NCBI RefSeq assembly: GCF_000236565.1
Contig: NZ_AHAM01000300.1
Location: 1-64,000, forward strand
Length of the DNA: 64,000 bases
Source of the DNA: Mesorhizobium alhagi CCNWXJ12-2
GTDB taxonomy: Bacteria > Pseudomonadota > Alphaproteobacteria > Rhizobiales > Rhizobiaceae
Direction: 5' to 3'
Made by a program: the position numbers and the translations under genes. Shown piece by piece: positions 1 through 8,003 of this stretch (its first letter is position 1; each line of letters begins with the position of its first letter). The notes under the pieces were generated by a model, which was not told the DNA's origin, did not search any database, and worked only from the letters and a program-made list of their open reading frames with translations.

Positions 1-469
1 CTTCGAACGCCTTGAAGTGCGGCTTGTAGGCACCCGCCTCTTCGGCGGTCAAGACGGCATGGAAGGGCGCACCGAGCTTTGCCACGTTCGACGGAATCTG
101 GGCCATCATGGAGTTCGTCAGGGTGACCAGCGGAATTTCCTTGGCCAGTTTGGCCAATCCCGCGGGGACGTCAGGATGCGGTCCCCATGTCGGGATGCGA
201 TTGTAGATCGTTTCAGCGTCTTCGGCACGGAATGCGATGTTGTTGCGGCGGCAGGTGCGCTCGAGCGCATTGTGAACGACATCCGCATAGGGCTTCCAGT
301 CCTGCATCACCTCATCCAGGCGGTACCCCTGGAAGTTCCTGATGAATTCATCCATGCGCGGGCCACCCAGGAGATGGCCGAACAGATCCCGGGCGGCTTC
401 CGCCATCTGGAAATTGATGAGGGTGCCGTGGCAATCAAAAGTCACGTATTTCGGCCGGAAGCGATTCAT
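1..469 (-). CDS. HAD-superfamily type II haloacid dehalogenase, partial (3' end off the left edge)
   Basis: The frame reads leftward from an ATG at 469 to the window edge with no stop, giving about 156 N-terminal residues. It opens with the HAD nucleophile motif VTFDCHGTL, where the Asp would form the phospho- or ester-enzyme intermediate, and has a later TLTNSM segment corresponding to motif II. It is clearly paralogous to the complete HAD gene at 22081-22770: both share a TWGPHPDVPAGLA block and a GAYKP block (motif III lysine). Enzymes of this family hydrolyse 2-haloacids or small phosphates; the substrate here is unknown. It is the last visible gene of the minus-strand group that begins near 6607, 237 bases after otnC. 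The family assignment is secure, the substrate is not. Confidence 0.85.
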   Translation of the reverse strand, partial: MNRFRPKYVTFDCHGTLINFQMAEAARDLFGHLLGGPRMDEFIRNFQGYRLDEVMQDWKPYADVVHNALERTCRRNNIAFRAEDAETIYNRIPTWGPHPDVPAGLAKLAKEIPLVTLTNSMMAQIPSNVAKLGAPFHAVLTAEEAGAYKPHFKAFE

Positions 470-706
470 GTCCTTGGTTCCTGTCAATCTGCCCTATCAG
501 CCGAGCATAATCGCAGGTGTTTGGCAGAATGTGCCACAATGCATGGTCATTCAGCAGAAGGCCCTCCGGTCGGCTGCCAAACCAGCACGCCCTTTCGCTG
601 TGCGACCGTTCTCGCATTTTTGAGCCGAAGCGCCCTGAAAGGGGCACGCACGTTTTGGCAGGTCTTCCCGACCCGCTGGCGTCTGGCTGAGTCACTCTCA
701 GCGGAA

Positions 707-1372
707 CTAGCAACACAGGGCGCGTTGGCGACCGCTAAAATTCAACGGATAGCGCTTCTGGAGGTCGTCGACTTGCGCCTGGGTCAGGGGACGGGTTGCC
801 ATGCCCCTGAGGGCGAGGAACAGCTTCGCCGTTTCTTCCAACTCCTCGGTCGCGTAGACCGCATCGTCCAGGGTCTTTCCAGCCACGACCGGTCCGTGAT
901 TGGCCAGCAGCACCGCATGGTGCCGCGATGCGAGCTCGCCGACGGCCCGGGCCAGGTCAATATCTCCAGGAGCGAAGTACGGTATTAGAGGGAGCGTGCC
1001 CACGCGCATAACGTAGTAAGCGGTCAAGGGCGGCAGCACGTTTGAGTGGTCCACCCCACACAGGCATGAAACGGCGACTGAATGGGTGGAATGCAAATGA
1101 ACGACGGCGCCGGCGCGGGCGCGCCTGTCGTAGACAACCGGGTGAAGAAACGCTTCCTTTGTTGGCGGATCCCCTCCAACCAGTTGCCCCGCAGCATCGA
1201 TCTTCGCAAGCCGGGCGGGATCAAGTGCTCCGAGACTGGTTCCCGTCGGCGTCATCAGCCATCCATCGGCCAGCCTGACGGAAATGTTACCCGGCGATCC
1301 GAACATCAGTCCTCGGTCAAACATTGACTTTCCAAGCCGGGCAACTTTCTCGCGTAGTGCGGCTTCGGTCAT
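707..1372 (-). CDS. otnC: OtnC-like class II aldolase, probable 3-oxo-tetronate 4-phosphate decarboxylase
   Basis: A 221-residue class II aldolase/adducin-family protein. The ATG at 1372 overlaps the stop of the upstream otnK remnant as ATGA, which decides the start; the frame is open further upstream but only through the otnK remnant. Visible signatures are the GSPGNISVR phosphate-binding loop near the N-terminus, the zinc-ligand motif HLHSTHS in the middle and a LLANHGP segment providing a further histidine ligand. Known OtnC enzymes decarboxylate 3-oxo-tetronate 4-phosphate to dihydroxyacetone phosphate after OtnK phosphorylates the acid. Here the adjacent kinase is truncated, so the substrate would have to come from a kinase elsewhere. 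An alternative is another class II aldolase acting on a sugar phosphate. Residues between 707 and 1372 look intact. Confidence 0.85.
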   Translation of the reverse strand: MTEAALREKVARLGKSMFDRGLMFGSPGNISVRLADGWLMTPTGTSLGALDPARLAKIDAAGQLVGGDPPTKEAFLHPVVYDRRARAGAVVHLHSTHSVAVSCLCGVDHSNVLPPLTAYYVMRVGTLPLIPYFAPGDIDLARAVGELASRHHAVLLANHGPVVAGKTLDDAVYATEELEETAKLFLALRGMATRPLTQAQVDDLQKRYPLNFSGRQRALCC

Positions 1373-1740
1373 GGGAGCATTCCAAAAGCATCTCGGAAGA
1401 ATGTCGGACAACCGAAGTTGCCTGACTTGAGCGCCACGGCTAGCGGCCGCTCGCTTCCGACGACGTCGCACCAAGGAACCCCTGGCGCAATTTCGGCGCC
1501 AATGCGCAGCGTTCTCACGCCAAGGGCGAGTGACACGGCGCCAGAGGTTTCGCCGCCTGCGACCACGATCCGGCTGAAACCTTCCTTCTGCAGCCGCGCT
1601 GCAAGACCACTGAGAATTTCCTCGACTTTTCTGCCCGCCTCCAGGGTTCCGTATCTGGCTTGCGACTCCAGAAGCTCTTCGGCGATCGACGGACCGGCAG
1701 CGGCGGTGATTGGCGTGTCCGACCCGGTCAAGCCGGCGCG
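1369..1740 (-). pseudogene. Truncated otnK (four-carbon acid sugar kinase), C-terminal remnant
   Basis: Only the last 120 or so residues of a roughly 420-residue OtnK/DUF1537 kinase remain. The nucleotide-binding half shows the family signature VVAGGETSGAV followed by ALGVRTLRIG and APGVPWC. The frame has no family-like sequence upstream of about 1740, where it runs into the 3' end of the aldehyde dehydrogenase gene (stop at 1766). The N-terminal substrate-binding domain and any start codon have therefore been replaced. The end still overlaps otnC as ATGA, preserving the ancestral otnK-otnC coupling. This looks like a deletion or recombination junction between an otn operon and the oxidase/ALDH operon. 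A functional fragment is unlikely. Confidence 0.8.
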
Positions 1741-1765
1741 CCCTCGGCGCTTGGCAAGATGTCGC

Positions 1766-3220
1766 CTAGAAATAGCCGAGGATGGATTTGACTTCGAGAT
1801 ACTCCAACAAACCCTCGAGGCCGTACTCGCGTCCGTTTCCGGAGTGCTTGAAGCCGCCAAACGGCGCGTGTGGATCCCATGCTGGGTAGTTGAGATGCAC
1901 TTGACCGGCGCGGATCTGCGACGCGACGTCCTTGACGACGTCCATATCCTTGCCCTGCACATGGGCCCCTAGGCCATAGACGGTATCATTGGCGATGGTG
2001 ATGGCCTCCTCCACTGTCTCGTAGGGGATGATGCAAAGAACCGGTCCGAAGATCTCCTCCTGGGCGATGCGCATGCCCGTGCGCACCTCGGAAAAAACCG
2101 TCGGTTTTATGTAGAGCCCGACATTCAGGCCGGCTGGACGGCCCTGTCCGCCGGTGAGAAGCTTCGCGCCTTCCGAAATGCCGACGCCGATCATGGTTTG
2201 GATTCGGTCGAACTGAGCACGGTTTGCGATTGCACCGTGGGTGGTGGCTTCCGAGAGAGGATCTCCGACGACGATTTCATCTGCGGCCCGCTTGGCAATT
2301 GGCTCGATCTCGGAAAGCAACGCGCGCGGCACGATCATGCGCGTCGGCGCGCTGCATGACTGGCCAAGATTGCGGAAGGCAGCGGCTATGCCCAGCGAAA
2401 CGGCGCGATCGAGATCGGCGTCGGGCAGGATCACGTTCGGCGACTTGCCGCCGAGCTCCTGCGCGACGCGCTTGACCGTCGGCGCGGCGGCCTCGGCCAC
2501 CGCGATGCCGGCACGGGTAGAGCCGGTAATGGAGATCATGTCGACATCCGCATGGGACGCGAGACCTGCACCGACGCCGGGGCCGTTACCTTGGACGAGG
2601 TTGAAGACACCGGCCGGGAAGCCGGCTTCCTCGATCGCCTCCGCGAACAGAAGGGCGCTCAAAGGAGAAAGCTCGCTCGGCTTCAGCACAACCGTGCAGC
2701 CTGCGGCGAGCGCCGGCGCGACCTTGGCGGTGATCTGGTAGAGCGGCCAGTTCCACGGCGTGATCAGCGCGCAAACACCGATCGGTTCGCGGGTGACCGC
2801 GGTGTGGCCGCGCTGCTCGACGAAGGGGAAGGTTGTGAGGACATCGCGAGCGACCTGCACGTGGGCAATCGCTAGCGGCAACTGCGCGGTACGCGCATAT
2901 CCGATCGCCGCGCCCATTTCGAGAGTCAGGCATTGTGCAAGCAGTTCAATGCGCGCTTCGAGCAGCGCCTGCAGGCGATCGAGCAGACCCGCGCGAAATT
3001 CCGGCTTGGTACGGCTCCAGGTGGCGAACGCCCGGCGGGCCGCCGAAACGGCCGCATCAACGTCCTCGCCATTTCCGAGCGGAAACCGGGTCACGGCCTC
3101 TTCCGTGGCCGGATTGACCACAACGCCCGTGGCGGTGCCCTGCGGCTCGCGCCATTCGCCATCGATGAAGAACCTGCCCAGGCGGCCGTTGCGAGACAGG
3201 TGTTCGAGGGGCGTGGTCAT
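1766..3220 (-). CDS. NAD(P)-dependent aldehyde dehydrogenase
   Basis: A 484-residue ALDH-superfamily enzyme of normal length. The start is the ATG at 3220, which overlaps the stop of the upstream FAD oxidoreductase as ATGA. Seen in order: the TPWNWPLYQ cofactor segment, KPSELSPLSA, a Rossmann FTGST-type loop (ISITGSTRAG), the general-base block ELGGKSPNV and the catalytic cysteine in NLGQSCSAP, then EEIFGPVL near the C-terminus. It oxidises an aldehyde to the carboxylate in the cytoplasm. Translational coupling to an amine or amino-acid oxidase suggests it removes the aldehyde released by that oxidase. Paralogues lie at 22872-24347 (intact) and 25405-25995 (deleted). The exact aldehyde is unknown. 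Confidence 0.93.
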   Translation of the reverse strand: MTTPLEHLSRNGRLGRFFIDGEWREPQGTATGVVVNPATEEAVTRFPLGNGEDVDAAVSAARRAFATWSRTKPEFRAGLLDRLQALLEARIELLAQCLTLEMGAAIGYARTAQLPLAIAHVQVARDVLTTFPFVEQRGHTAVTREPIGVCALITPWNWPLYQITAKVAPALAAGCTVVLKPSELSPLSALLFAEAIEEAGFPAGVFNLVQGNGPGVGAGLASHADVDMISITGSTRAGIAVAEAAAPTVKRVAQELGGKSPNVILPDADLDRAVSLGIAAAFRNLGQSCSAPTRMIVPRALLSEIEPIAKRAADEIVVGDPLSEATTHGAIANRAQFDRIQTMIGVGISEGAKLLTGGQGRPAGLNVGLYIKPTVFSEVRTGMRIAQEEIFGPVLCIIPYETVEEAITIANDTVYGLGAHVQGKDMDVVKDVASQIRAGQVHLNYPAWDPHAPFGGFKHSGNGREYGLEGLLEYLEVKSILGYF

Positions 3221-4491
3221 GTCACGAGGTCTTTCATGCGGTAATAGGCGCCGAGGATTGGCAGGAACCAGGGACGCCCGAAATAGCCGGGGATCGCGGG
3301 CCAGTCGAAATCCCTCCACGGATTGAGCTCGGGGCGCCCGTCCATGACCTCGGTCATGATACTGCCCATCAGCGTCGACATATGGGTGCCGTGCCCGCTA
3401 TAGCCCATTGAGTAGTAGACGCCGTCGCGCTCGCCGGCGCGGGGCAGGCGGTCGCGGGTCATGTCGACCAACCCACCCCAGCAGTAGTCGACCCGGACAC
3501 CCGCCATTTCGGGGTAGACGTCGACCATCGCCGCTTTCAGGATTCGGCCGCTTTTTTCGTCTGACTGAGGGTTGGAACCCGCAAACCGAGCCCGGCCGCC
3601 GAACAGCAGGCGATTGTCCGGGGTCAGCCGCCAGTAGACGACGAGGTTGCGCGTGTCGACCACATTGCGGCCCGTCGGCATCAGGCGCTTGATCTGCGGA
3701 GGCGACAGCGGTTCCGTCACGATCAGGAAGGCGCCGACCGGCACGATGCGGCGGCGGATCCATCCAAGCGGACCGACCTTGGAAATGCCGCTCGCCAGCA
3801 GAACCTGCCGCGCGACGATCTTGCCTCGAGGGGTCTCAACCTCATGCCCGCCGGCGACCTTGCGCATGGCCATGACCGGAGCATGTTCATAGACCTCCGC
3901 GCCACGCCGCGCCGCTGCGGTCGCCAGTCCCCGGACGAAACGCCCGACATGCATGCTGGCGCTCTTGGGAAACAGCAGCCCGCCGTGGTAGCGGTCGGTC
4001 CCGACCTCGCCCTGCAGGTCGGGCCGGGCGATCATCCTCGTTCCGGGATCGACATTGGCCGCCAGCAGCTCCTGGCTGCGTGCCAGCATGTCGTAGTGCT
4101 CGGGCTTGGCCGCAAGCTTGAGCTTTCCCACGCGCGAGAAGCTGCAGTCGATGTGTTCGTCCTGGACCAGCCGCTCGACCAAATCGACGCCGGCGTCGAA
4201 AGCCTTGTAGAGCGCGTTTGCGGCATCCTTGCCGTACTTGCCGGCCATGATCGCATAGTTTTGAGCAAAGCCGTTGTTGCACATGCCGCCATTGCGCCCC
4301 GACGCGGCGTTGCCGATTGTTTCAGCCTCGAGCAGGGCAACCCGGGCGCCCTTCTTGGCGAGGGCCAATGCGGCGGAGGATCCGGTCAGACCGCCGCCGA
4401 CCACGGCCACGTCATAGCGACCTTCGAGGGGGTTGGACGATCCGTCATCGAACGGTTGAGACGTATCCAGCCAATAGGACGTAAGTTTCAT
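3217..4491 (-). CDS. FAD-dependent oxidoreductase of the DAO family (PuuB/OrdL-like)
   Basis: A 424-residue DadA/PuuB-like flavoprotein. The ATG at 4491 begins MKLTSYWLD; an upstream extension of 28 codons lacks family character. The dinucleotide-binding motif VAVVGGGLTGSSAA is near residue 30, followed by ALLEAETIGNAASGRNGGM, the usual GRNGG signature of glycine/D-amino acid and gamma-glutamylputrescine oxidases. The C-terminus has the FAD-contacting GYSGHGTHM and ends in a GAYYRMKD tail. Members oxidise amines or amino acids to an imine or aldehyde plus ammonia. It lies between the PLP enzyme (59 bases upstream) and a coupled aldehyde dehydrogenase. The closest relative in the window is the scrambled pseudogene at 16360-16960; intact relatives are at 9362 and 17180. 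The substrate is inferred only by context. Confidence 0.9.
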   Translation of the reverse strand: MKLTSYWLDTSQPFDDGSSNPLEGRYDVAVVGGGLTGSSAALALAKKGARVALLEAETIGNAASGRNGGMCNNGFAQNYAIMAGKYGKDAANALYKAFDAGVDLVERLVQDEHIDCSFSRVGKLKLAAKPEHYDMLARSQELLAANVDPGTRMIARPDLQGEVGTDRYHGGLLFPKSASMHVGRFVRGLATAAARRGAEVYEHAPVMAMRKVAGGHEVETPRGKIVARQVLLASGISKVGPLGWIRRRIVPVGAFLIVTEPLSPPQIKRLMPTGRNVVDTRNLVVYWRLTPDNRLLFGGRARFAGSNPQSDEKSGRILKAAMVDVYPEMAGVRVDYCWGGLVDMTRDRLPRAGERDGVYYSMGYSGHGTHMSTLMGSIMTEVMDGRPELNPWRDFDWPAIPGYFGRPWFLPILGAYYRMKDLVT

Positions 4492-4550
4492 TTTGCACCA
4501 CCAGTGCGTCAATTTGCATGGGCGCCATGCAAAGCGTAGAGATTGAAGCC

Positions 4551-5720
4551 CTACCAGCCGCGGATCCGCTCCCAACGCGCCTCGATCTCGGGGCTCTCAC
4601 CGTTGATGACGCTGTAGAAGTCATGCTGGGCGGCCATCGCGCAGGCATGGTTGGGCAGGATCCGGATCCGCGTACCGACCGGGAGCTCGGGCATGCTCTT
4701 GCCGGAACCGTTGCGGATCGCGAGGATGCCGTGCTCCTGGCTGGCCTGGGACACGACTACATCTTCGAGCACCCGCCCCTTTTCGTCACAGACCACACCA
4801 TAGCCTTGGTCGAGCTGCTGGTTCGCGGTTCCGCGGTCGCGCGAAAGCGCCATCCACCCAGCATCGACCAACACCCATCCTTTTTCCGGCTTGGCGCCGA
4901 TCACAGTGGCCAACACGGAAATCGCGATATCGTCGATGGTACAGACCCCGACCCCGTGCTGGACGAGGTCGAAGAACATGTAGACCCCGGCGCGCAACTC
5001 CGTGACGCCCTCGAGTTTCTGGGCGAAGTGCGCCGTCGGCGTCGAGCCTAGGCTGACGATCGGGCAGGCATGGCCGTGGGCACGCAAAGTTTCGGCCGCG
5101 CGCACGGTGGCCGAACGCTCGTTCTCGGCTGCCTCGACCAGTGCATCGGGCGTGCTCAAGCCATAGGACTCGCCCGCATGGGCGAGAACGCCGACGAGCT
5201 TGGCGCCCGCCGCGACGACCCTTTCGGCCACCTCGAGCAGCCTGGGATCGTCCGGCTTCAAGCCACCGCGATGGTCATCGCAGTCCAGTTCGATGAAGAC
5301 GGACGGTGTCACGCCGGTGGTCTCGCGCACGTCGGCCAAAGCATCGGCCTGCTCCACGGAATCGAGCAGCAGCTTCACATCAGCGCCGGTACGGCGACAA
5401 ATCTCCATGGCGCGCTTAGCCGAAACCGGCGACATGCCGACCGCATAAGTCATGTCGCGAAAGCCGTGGCCCGCGAAATACTCCGCCTCGGCGATGGTCG
5501 AGACCGTGATCGCGCCGGGTTCGCGGGGAAAGACGCCTCGGGCGACGTCGATGCTCTTGGCCGTCTTCATGTGAGGGCGCAGCACCACGCCCAGCTTTCT
5601 GGCGCGCTCGGCGAGACGCTGAACGTTGCGCTCGAGCCGTCCGCGGTCCAGAAGCAGCGACGGGGTGATGAGGGCGTCGATCGTTTTGGCCGCTTCACGC
5701 GCTTTTACGTTTGGCTCCAT
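4551..5720 (-). CDS. D-threonine aldolase / D-serine dehydratase-like PLP enzyme
   Basis: A 389-residue fold-type III PLP protein (alanine-racemase-like N-terminal barrel plus D-serine dehydratase-like C-terminal domain). The PHMKT motif near residue 50 supplies the PLP lysine, and the C-terminal NHACAMAAQHD block near residue 355 supplies the His and Cys that bind the divalent metal in this family. Known members cleave D-threonine and other D-beta-hydroxy amino acids to glycine and an aldehyde, or dehydrate D-serine. It sits 20 bases after the GNAT gene and before an FAD oxidase and an aldehyde dehydrogenase, which could process the glycine and aldehyde it would release. Aldolase versus dehydratase cannot be settled from sequence alone. 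Confidence 0.88.
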   Translation of the reverse strand: MEPNVKAREAAKTIDALITPSLLLDRGRLERNVQRLAERARKLGVVLRPHMKTAKSIDVARGVFPREPGAITVSTIAEAEYFAGHGFRDMTYAVGMSPVSAKRAMEICRRTGADVKLLLDSVEQADALADVRETTGVTPSVFIELDCDDHRGGLKPDDPRLLEVAERVVAAGAKLVGVLAHAGESYGLSTPDALVEAAENERSATVRAAETLRAHGHACPIVSLGSTPTAHFAQKLEGVTELRAGVYMFFDLVQHGVGVCTIDDIAISVLATVIGAKPEKGWVLVDAGWMALSRDRGTANQQLDQGYGVVCDEKGRVLEDVVVSQASQEHGILAIRNGSGKSMPELPVGTRIRILPNHACAMAAQHDFYSVINGESPEIEARWERIRGW

Positions 5721-5740
5721 CTTTCCCGTATCCTTATTCC

Positions 5741-6607
5741 TTAACCGAACGACTGGTTTGCCAAGGCATACATGCGGGCGGCCCCATCGGACACTGGCCG
5801 CCGCCCCTTGACCATAGCGGTCGCATAACCGACTCGCTCGAGGCCTAGGCTCTCCAGCCAGTCGCCCAACCCGTGTTCGGCATAGACGTCGATGCGCACG
5901 AATTGCCGGTGAAGCGACGAAAGCTGGGCCAGGATCAGGAGGCGCGCGTCTTGTGCGCTTTCAGCTGCAACAGGGCCGATCACGTAGCCGCGCCCGAACC
6001 TCCTGGCGATGACGTAACCCGCAACCCTTCCCCAGCGTTCGATGACCAATACATTGCCCACTTCAGCGAGCGCCGCCACCATCGACGGCCGGGGCATGCC
6101 CGTGGCCCGTCCGTCGAAGGCCTGAATCGCCGCGAGGTCGGAGACTGTCGCCTGGCGAACGTCGGTGCGCGCACTCTGCGTCACCGGGAGGGTCAGCGGG
6201 CCCTGATGCTGGAGCACGGTACCCCAGGCGGTGAAGCCGCGTCGCTTGTAGAGCGTGAGCCCCTCTTCGGTCGAATTGAGCAACACGTCGCGGCCGTCCG
6301 TTGCCTCAAGCAGTCCATTAAAGAGTCGCGAGCCGTAGCCACCGCCTTGTGCGGAGGCGGTGACGATGATCATCCCGGCGGTGGCATATGTCTGTCCGTA
6401 GTTCCACCACAGGGCCGTGCCGATCACTTCGCCTGCCCGCTCCAAGACCAGGCCCTGGCCGACCATGGCGGCGAATTCCCAGTCTTCATGGCGATAAGGC
6501 CAGGCCATCTCCTGCGACAGCCTCAGCGCGCCCGGCACGTGGCGGGTTTCGAAGTTCATCAGCTCGATTGGGGCGCTGACGGTGTCTCTCTCATATTCGA
6601 GGGCCAT
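5741..6607 (-). CDS. Two-domain GNAT-family N-acetyltransferase
   Basis: A 288-residue protein made of two acetyltransferase-like halves. The N-terminal half (about 15-150) has the acetyl-CoA pyrophosphate loop AQGGGYGSRL; the C-terminal half (about 160-285) has the weaker GRGYVIGPVA segment typical of the YitH/Acetyltransf_18 partner domain. It is the first gene of the minus-strand operon running to at least 707 and faces the divergent reductase gene at 6915 across 307 bases. A close paralogue with the same two-domain plan is at 28829-29707, again beside catabolic genes. The acetyl acceptor is unknown; acylation of an amino group of the pathway substrate or of a toxic analogue is possible. 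Confidence 0.85.
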   Translation of the reverse strand: MALEYERDTVSAPIELMNFETRHVPGALRLSQEMAWPYRHEDWEFAAMVGQGLVLERAGEVIGTALWWNYGQTYATAGMIIVTASAQGGGYGSRLFNGLLEATDGRDVLLNSTEEGLTLYKRRGFTAWGTVLQHQGPLTLPVTQSARTDVRQATVSDLAAIQAFDGRATGMPRPSMVAALAEVGNVLVIERWGRVAGYVIARRFGRGYVIGPVAAESAQDARLLILAQLSSLHRQFVRIDVYAEHGLGDWLESLGLERVGYATAMVKGRRPVSDGAARMYALANQSFG

Positions 6608-6914
6608 TGGTGGAACGCTGTCTCTTGGTCCGAGGTCGTTTTGAAGTCAGACCTTAAAGTCGCTCCAGACAGGCAGATTTCCCTGCTGTTTTACCCTGTT
6701 AACTCGACGGGATCATTCGTTTTGACCCCGTCCCTCGGCATACAAAATGGCGCAAATCGAGTGAAACTACTCATCTGCCATCCTGCGTCGCCCATCATGG
6801 TTGCCAGTCGGCGTGGCGTCCGCGCCTCTACACCGATGTAATCTCGGGCTGACCACGCCATGCACGGGAACACTTTGTCGCGATGAACGGCTTGATGCTC
6901 ACAAGGAAGTTTGG
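6608..6914. promoter_or_regulatory. Divergent intergenic region between the GNAT operon and the OCD-family gene
   Basis: These 307 bases separate two divergent transcription units and must hold both promoters. No clear sigma-70 or EcfG hexamer pair, operator palindrome or riboswitch was recognised. An AAGGAAG Shine-Dalgarno sequence at 6903-6909 precedes the ATG at 6915. The frame continuing upstream of 6915 has no family-like sequence. Confidence 0.45.
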
Positions 6915-7853
6915 ATGATCTACATCAGCGAAGAGGAGTCTGCCGCCCTTGTCACACATGAACTTGCCTTTGAGGCGGCGCGGCAAGCTCTCGTGGCCGC
7001 AGCTTGCAAGCAGAGCTGGGTCTTTCCCGCTGTTCTCGGGCGCACGCAGGAGGCGACCAATACCTTCTCAATCAAATCCGGTTCGTCTGACCACCTGACC
7101 GGCGTGAAAATTGGCTCCTTCTGGTCGGGCAACCCGGCACGTGGCCTTCCCCGCCACAACTCAACTGTCGTACTGCTCGATCAGCATACAGGTCGGCTCG
7201 GCGCCGTAATCGAGGCCGGGAAGGTCAACGCCTACAGGACGGCCGCCGCCGACGCGGTTGCGGCCGATCTTCTTGCGCGGGCGCAAGCCAAGGTTCTGGC
7301 GATATTCGGCGCCGGCAACCAGGCGGGCTTCGAAGTGATGGCGTTGGCACGCATCCGCCCAATCGAAACCATGCTGGTCGTGGCCCGCCCTTCGCCGCGA
7401 CGCGACGCGCTTGTCGATCAGATCGGCGAAAGGGGCCTGGAGGCGCGCGCTGCCTTGCCCGAGGAGGCCGTGCGCGCGGCCGACATCGTGGTGACGGCGA
7501 CACCCTCACGCGAACCGCTGTTCGACGCCGCTTGGGTGGGACCCGGAACCCATATTGTCAGCATGGGGTCGGATGCTCCGGGCAAGCGCGAATTGCCTAG
7601 CGAACTATTTCCCAGGGCACGTCTGTTTTGTGATCTGCTTTCCCAGTCAGTCCAGATCGGCGAGTTCCAACACGTGCGCGACGAGATCGACGCCGGCGTG
7701 CTTGCGGTAACACCAATCGGCGAGGTGATTGAGAAGCGTGCACCTGGACGCCGCTTCGACAACGAAATCACGGTCTTCGACAGTTCTGGTATCTCCCTAC
7801 AGGACCTCTACATGGCCGACGCACTGATCCGCGCAAACGCGTCCCACCGCTGA
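6915..7853 (+). CDS. Ornithine cyclodeaminase / mu-crystallin family protein (probable ketimine or pyrroline-2-carboxylate reductase)
   Basis: A 312-residue protein starting at ATG 6915 behind a good AAGGAAG ribosome-binding site. The family features are the K-x-G substrate loop (GVKIGSFWSGN), the INAYRTAA-type arginine segment (KVNAYRTAAADAV) and the Rossmann loop IFGAGNQAGFE near residue 133. Members either cyclise ornithine to proline or, more often in catabolic clusters, reduce or oxidise cyclic imino acids such as delta-1-pyrroline-2-carboxylate with NAD(P)H. The divergent position next to a D-amino-acid-type operon favours handling of an imino acid produced by one of the FAD oxidases. 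Choice among the family activities is open. Confidence 0.88.
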   Translation: MIYISEEESAALVTHELAFEAARQALVAAACKQSWVFPAVLGRTQEATNTFSIKSGSSDHLTGVKIGSFWSGNPARGLPRHNSTVVLLDQHTGRLGAVIEAGKVNAYRTAAADAVAADLLARAQAKVLAIFGAGNQAGFEVMALARIRPIETMLVVARPSPRRDALVDQIGERGLEARAALPEEAVRAADIVVTATPSREPLFDAAWVGPGTHIVSMGSDAPGKRELPSELFPRARLFCDLLSQSVQIGEFQHVRDEIDAGVLAVTPIGEVIEKRAPGRRFDNEITVFDSSGISLQDLYMADALIRANASHR

Positions 7854-8003
7854 CCTGTCGTGCTAGCCCGCGGCAAGCTGCACCACGCACCACCGTTAAC
7901 GATGGCGGCAAGACCAATCGGGCTTCGCTCAGGCGAGGTGCAATGTGCACCAAGCGGCAACCTTCGATCCTGTGCCGTGGCGTGTCCACGAGCCTAAGTA
8001 ACG

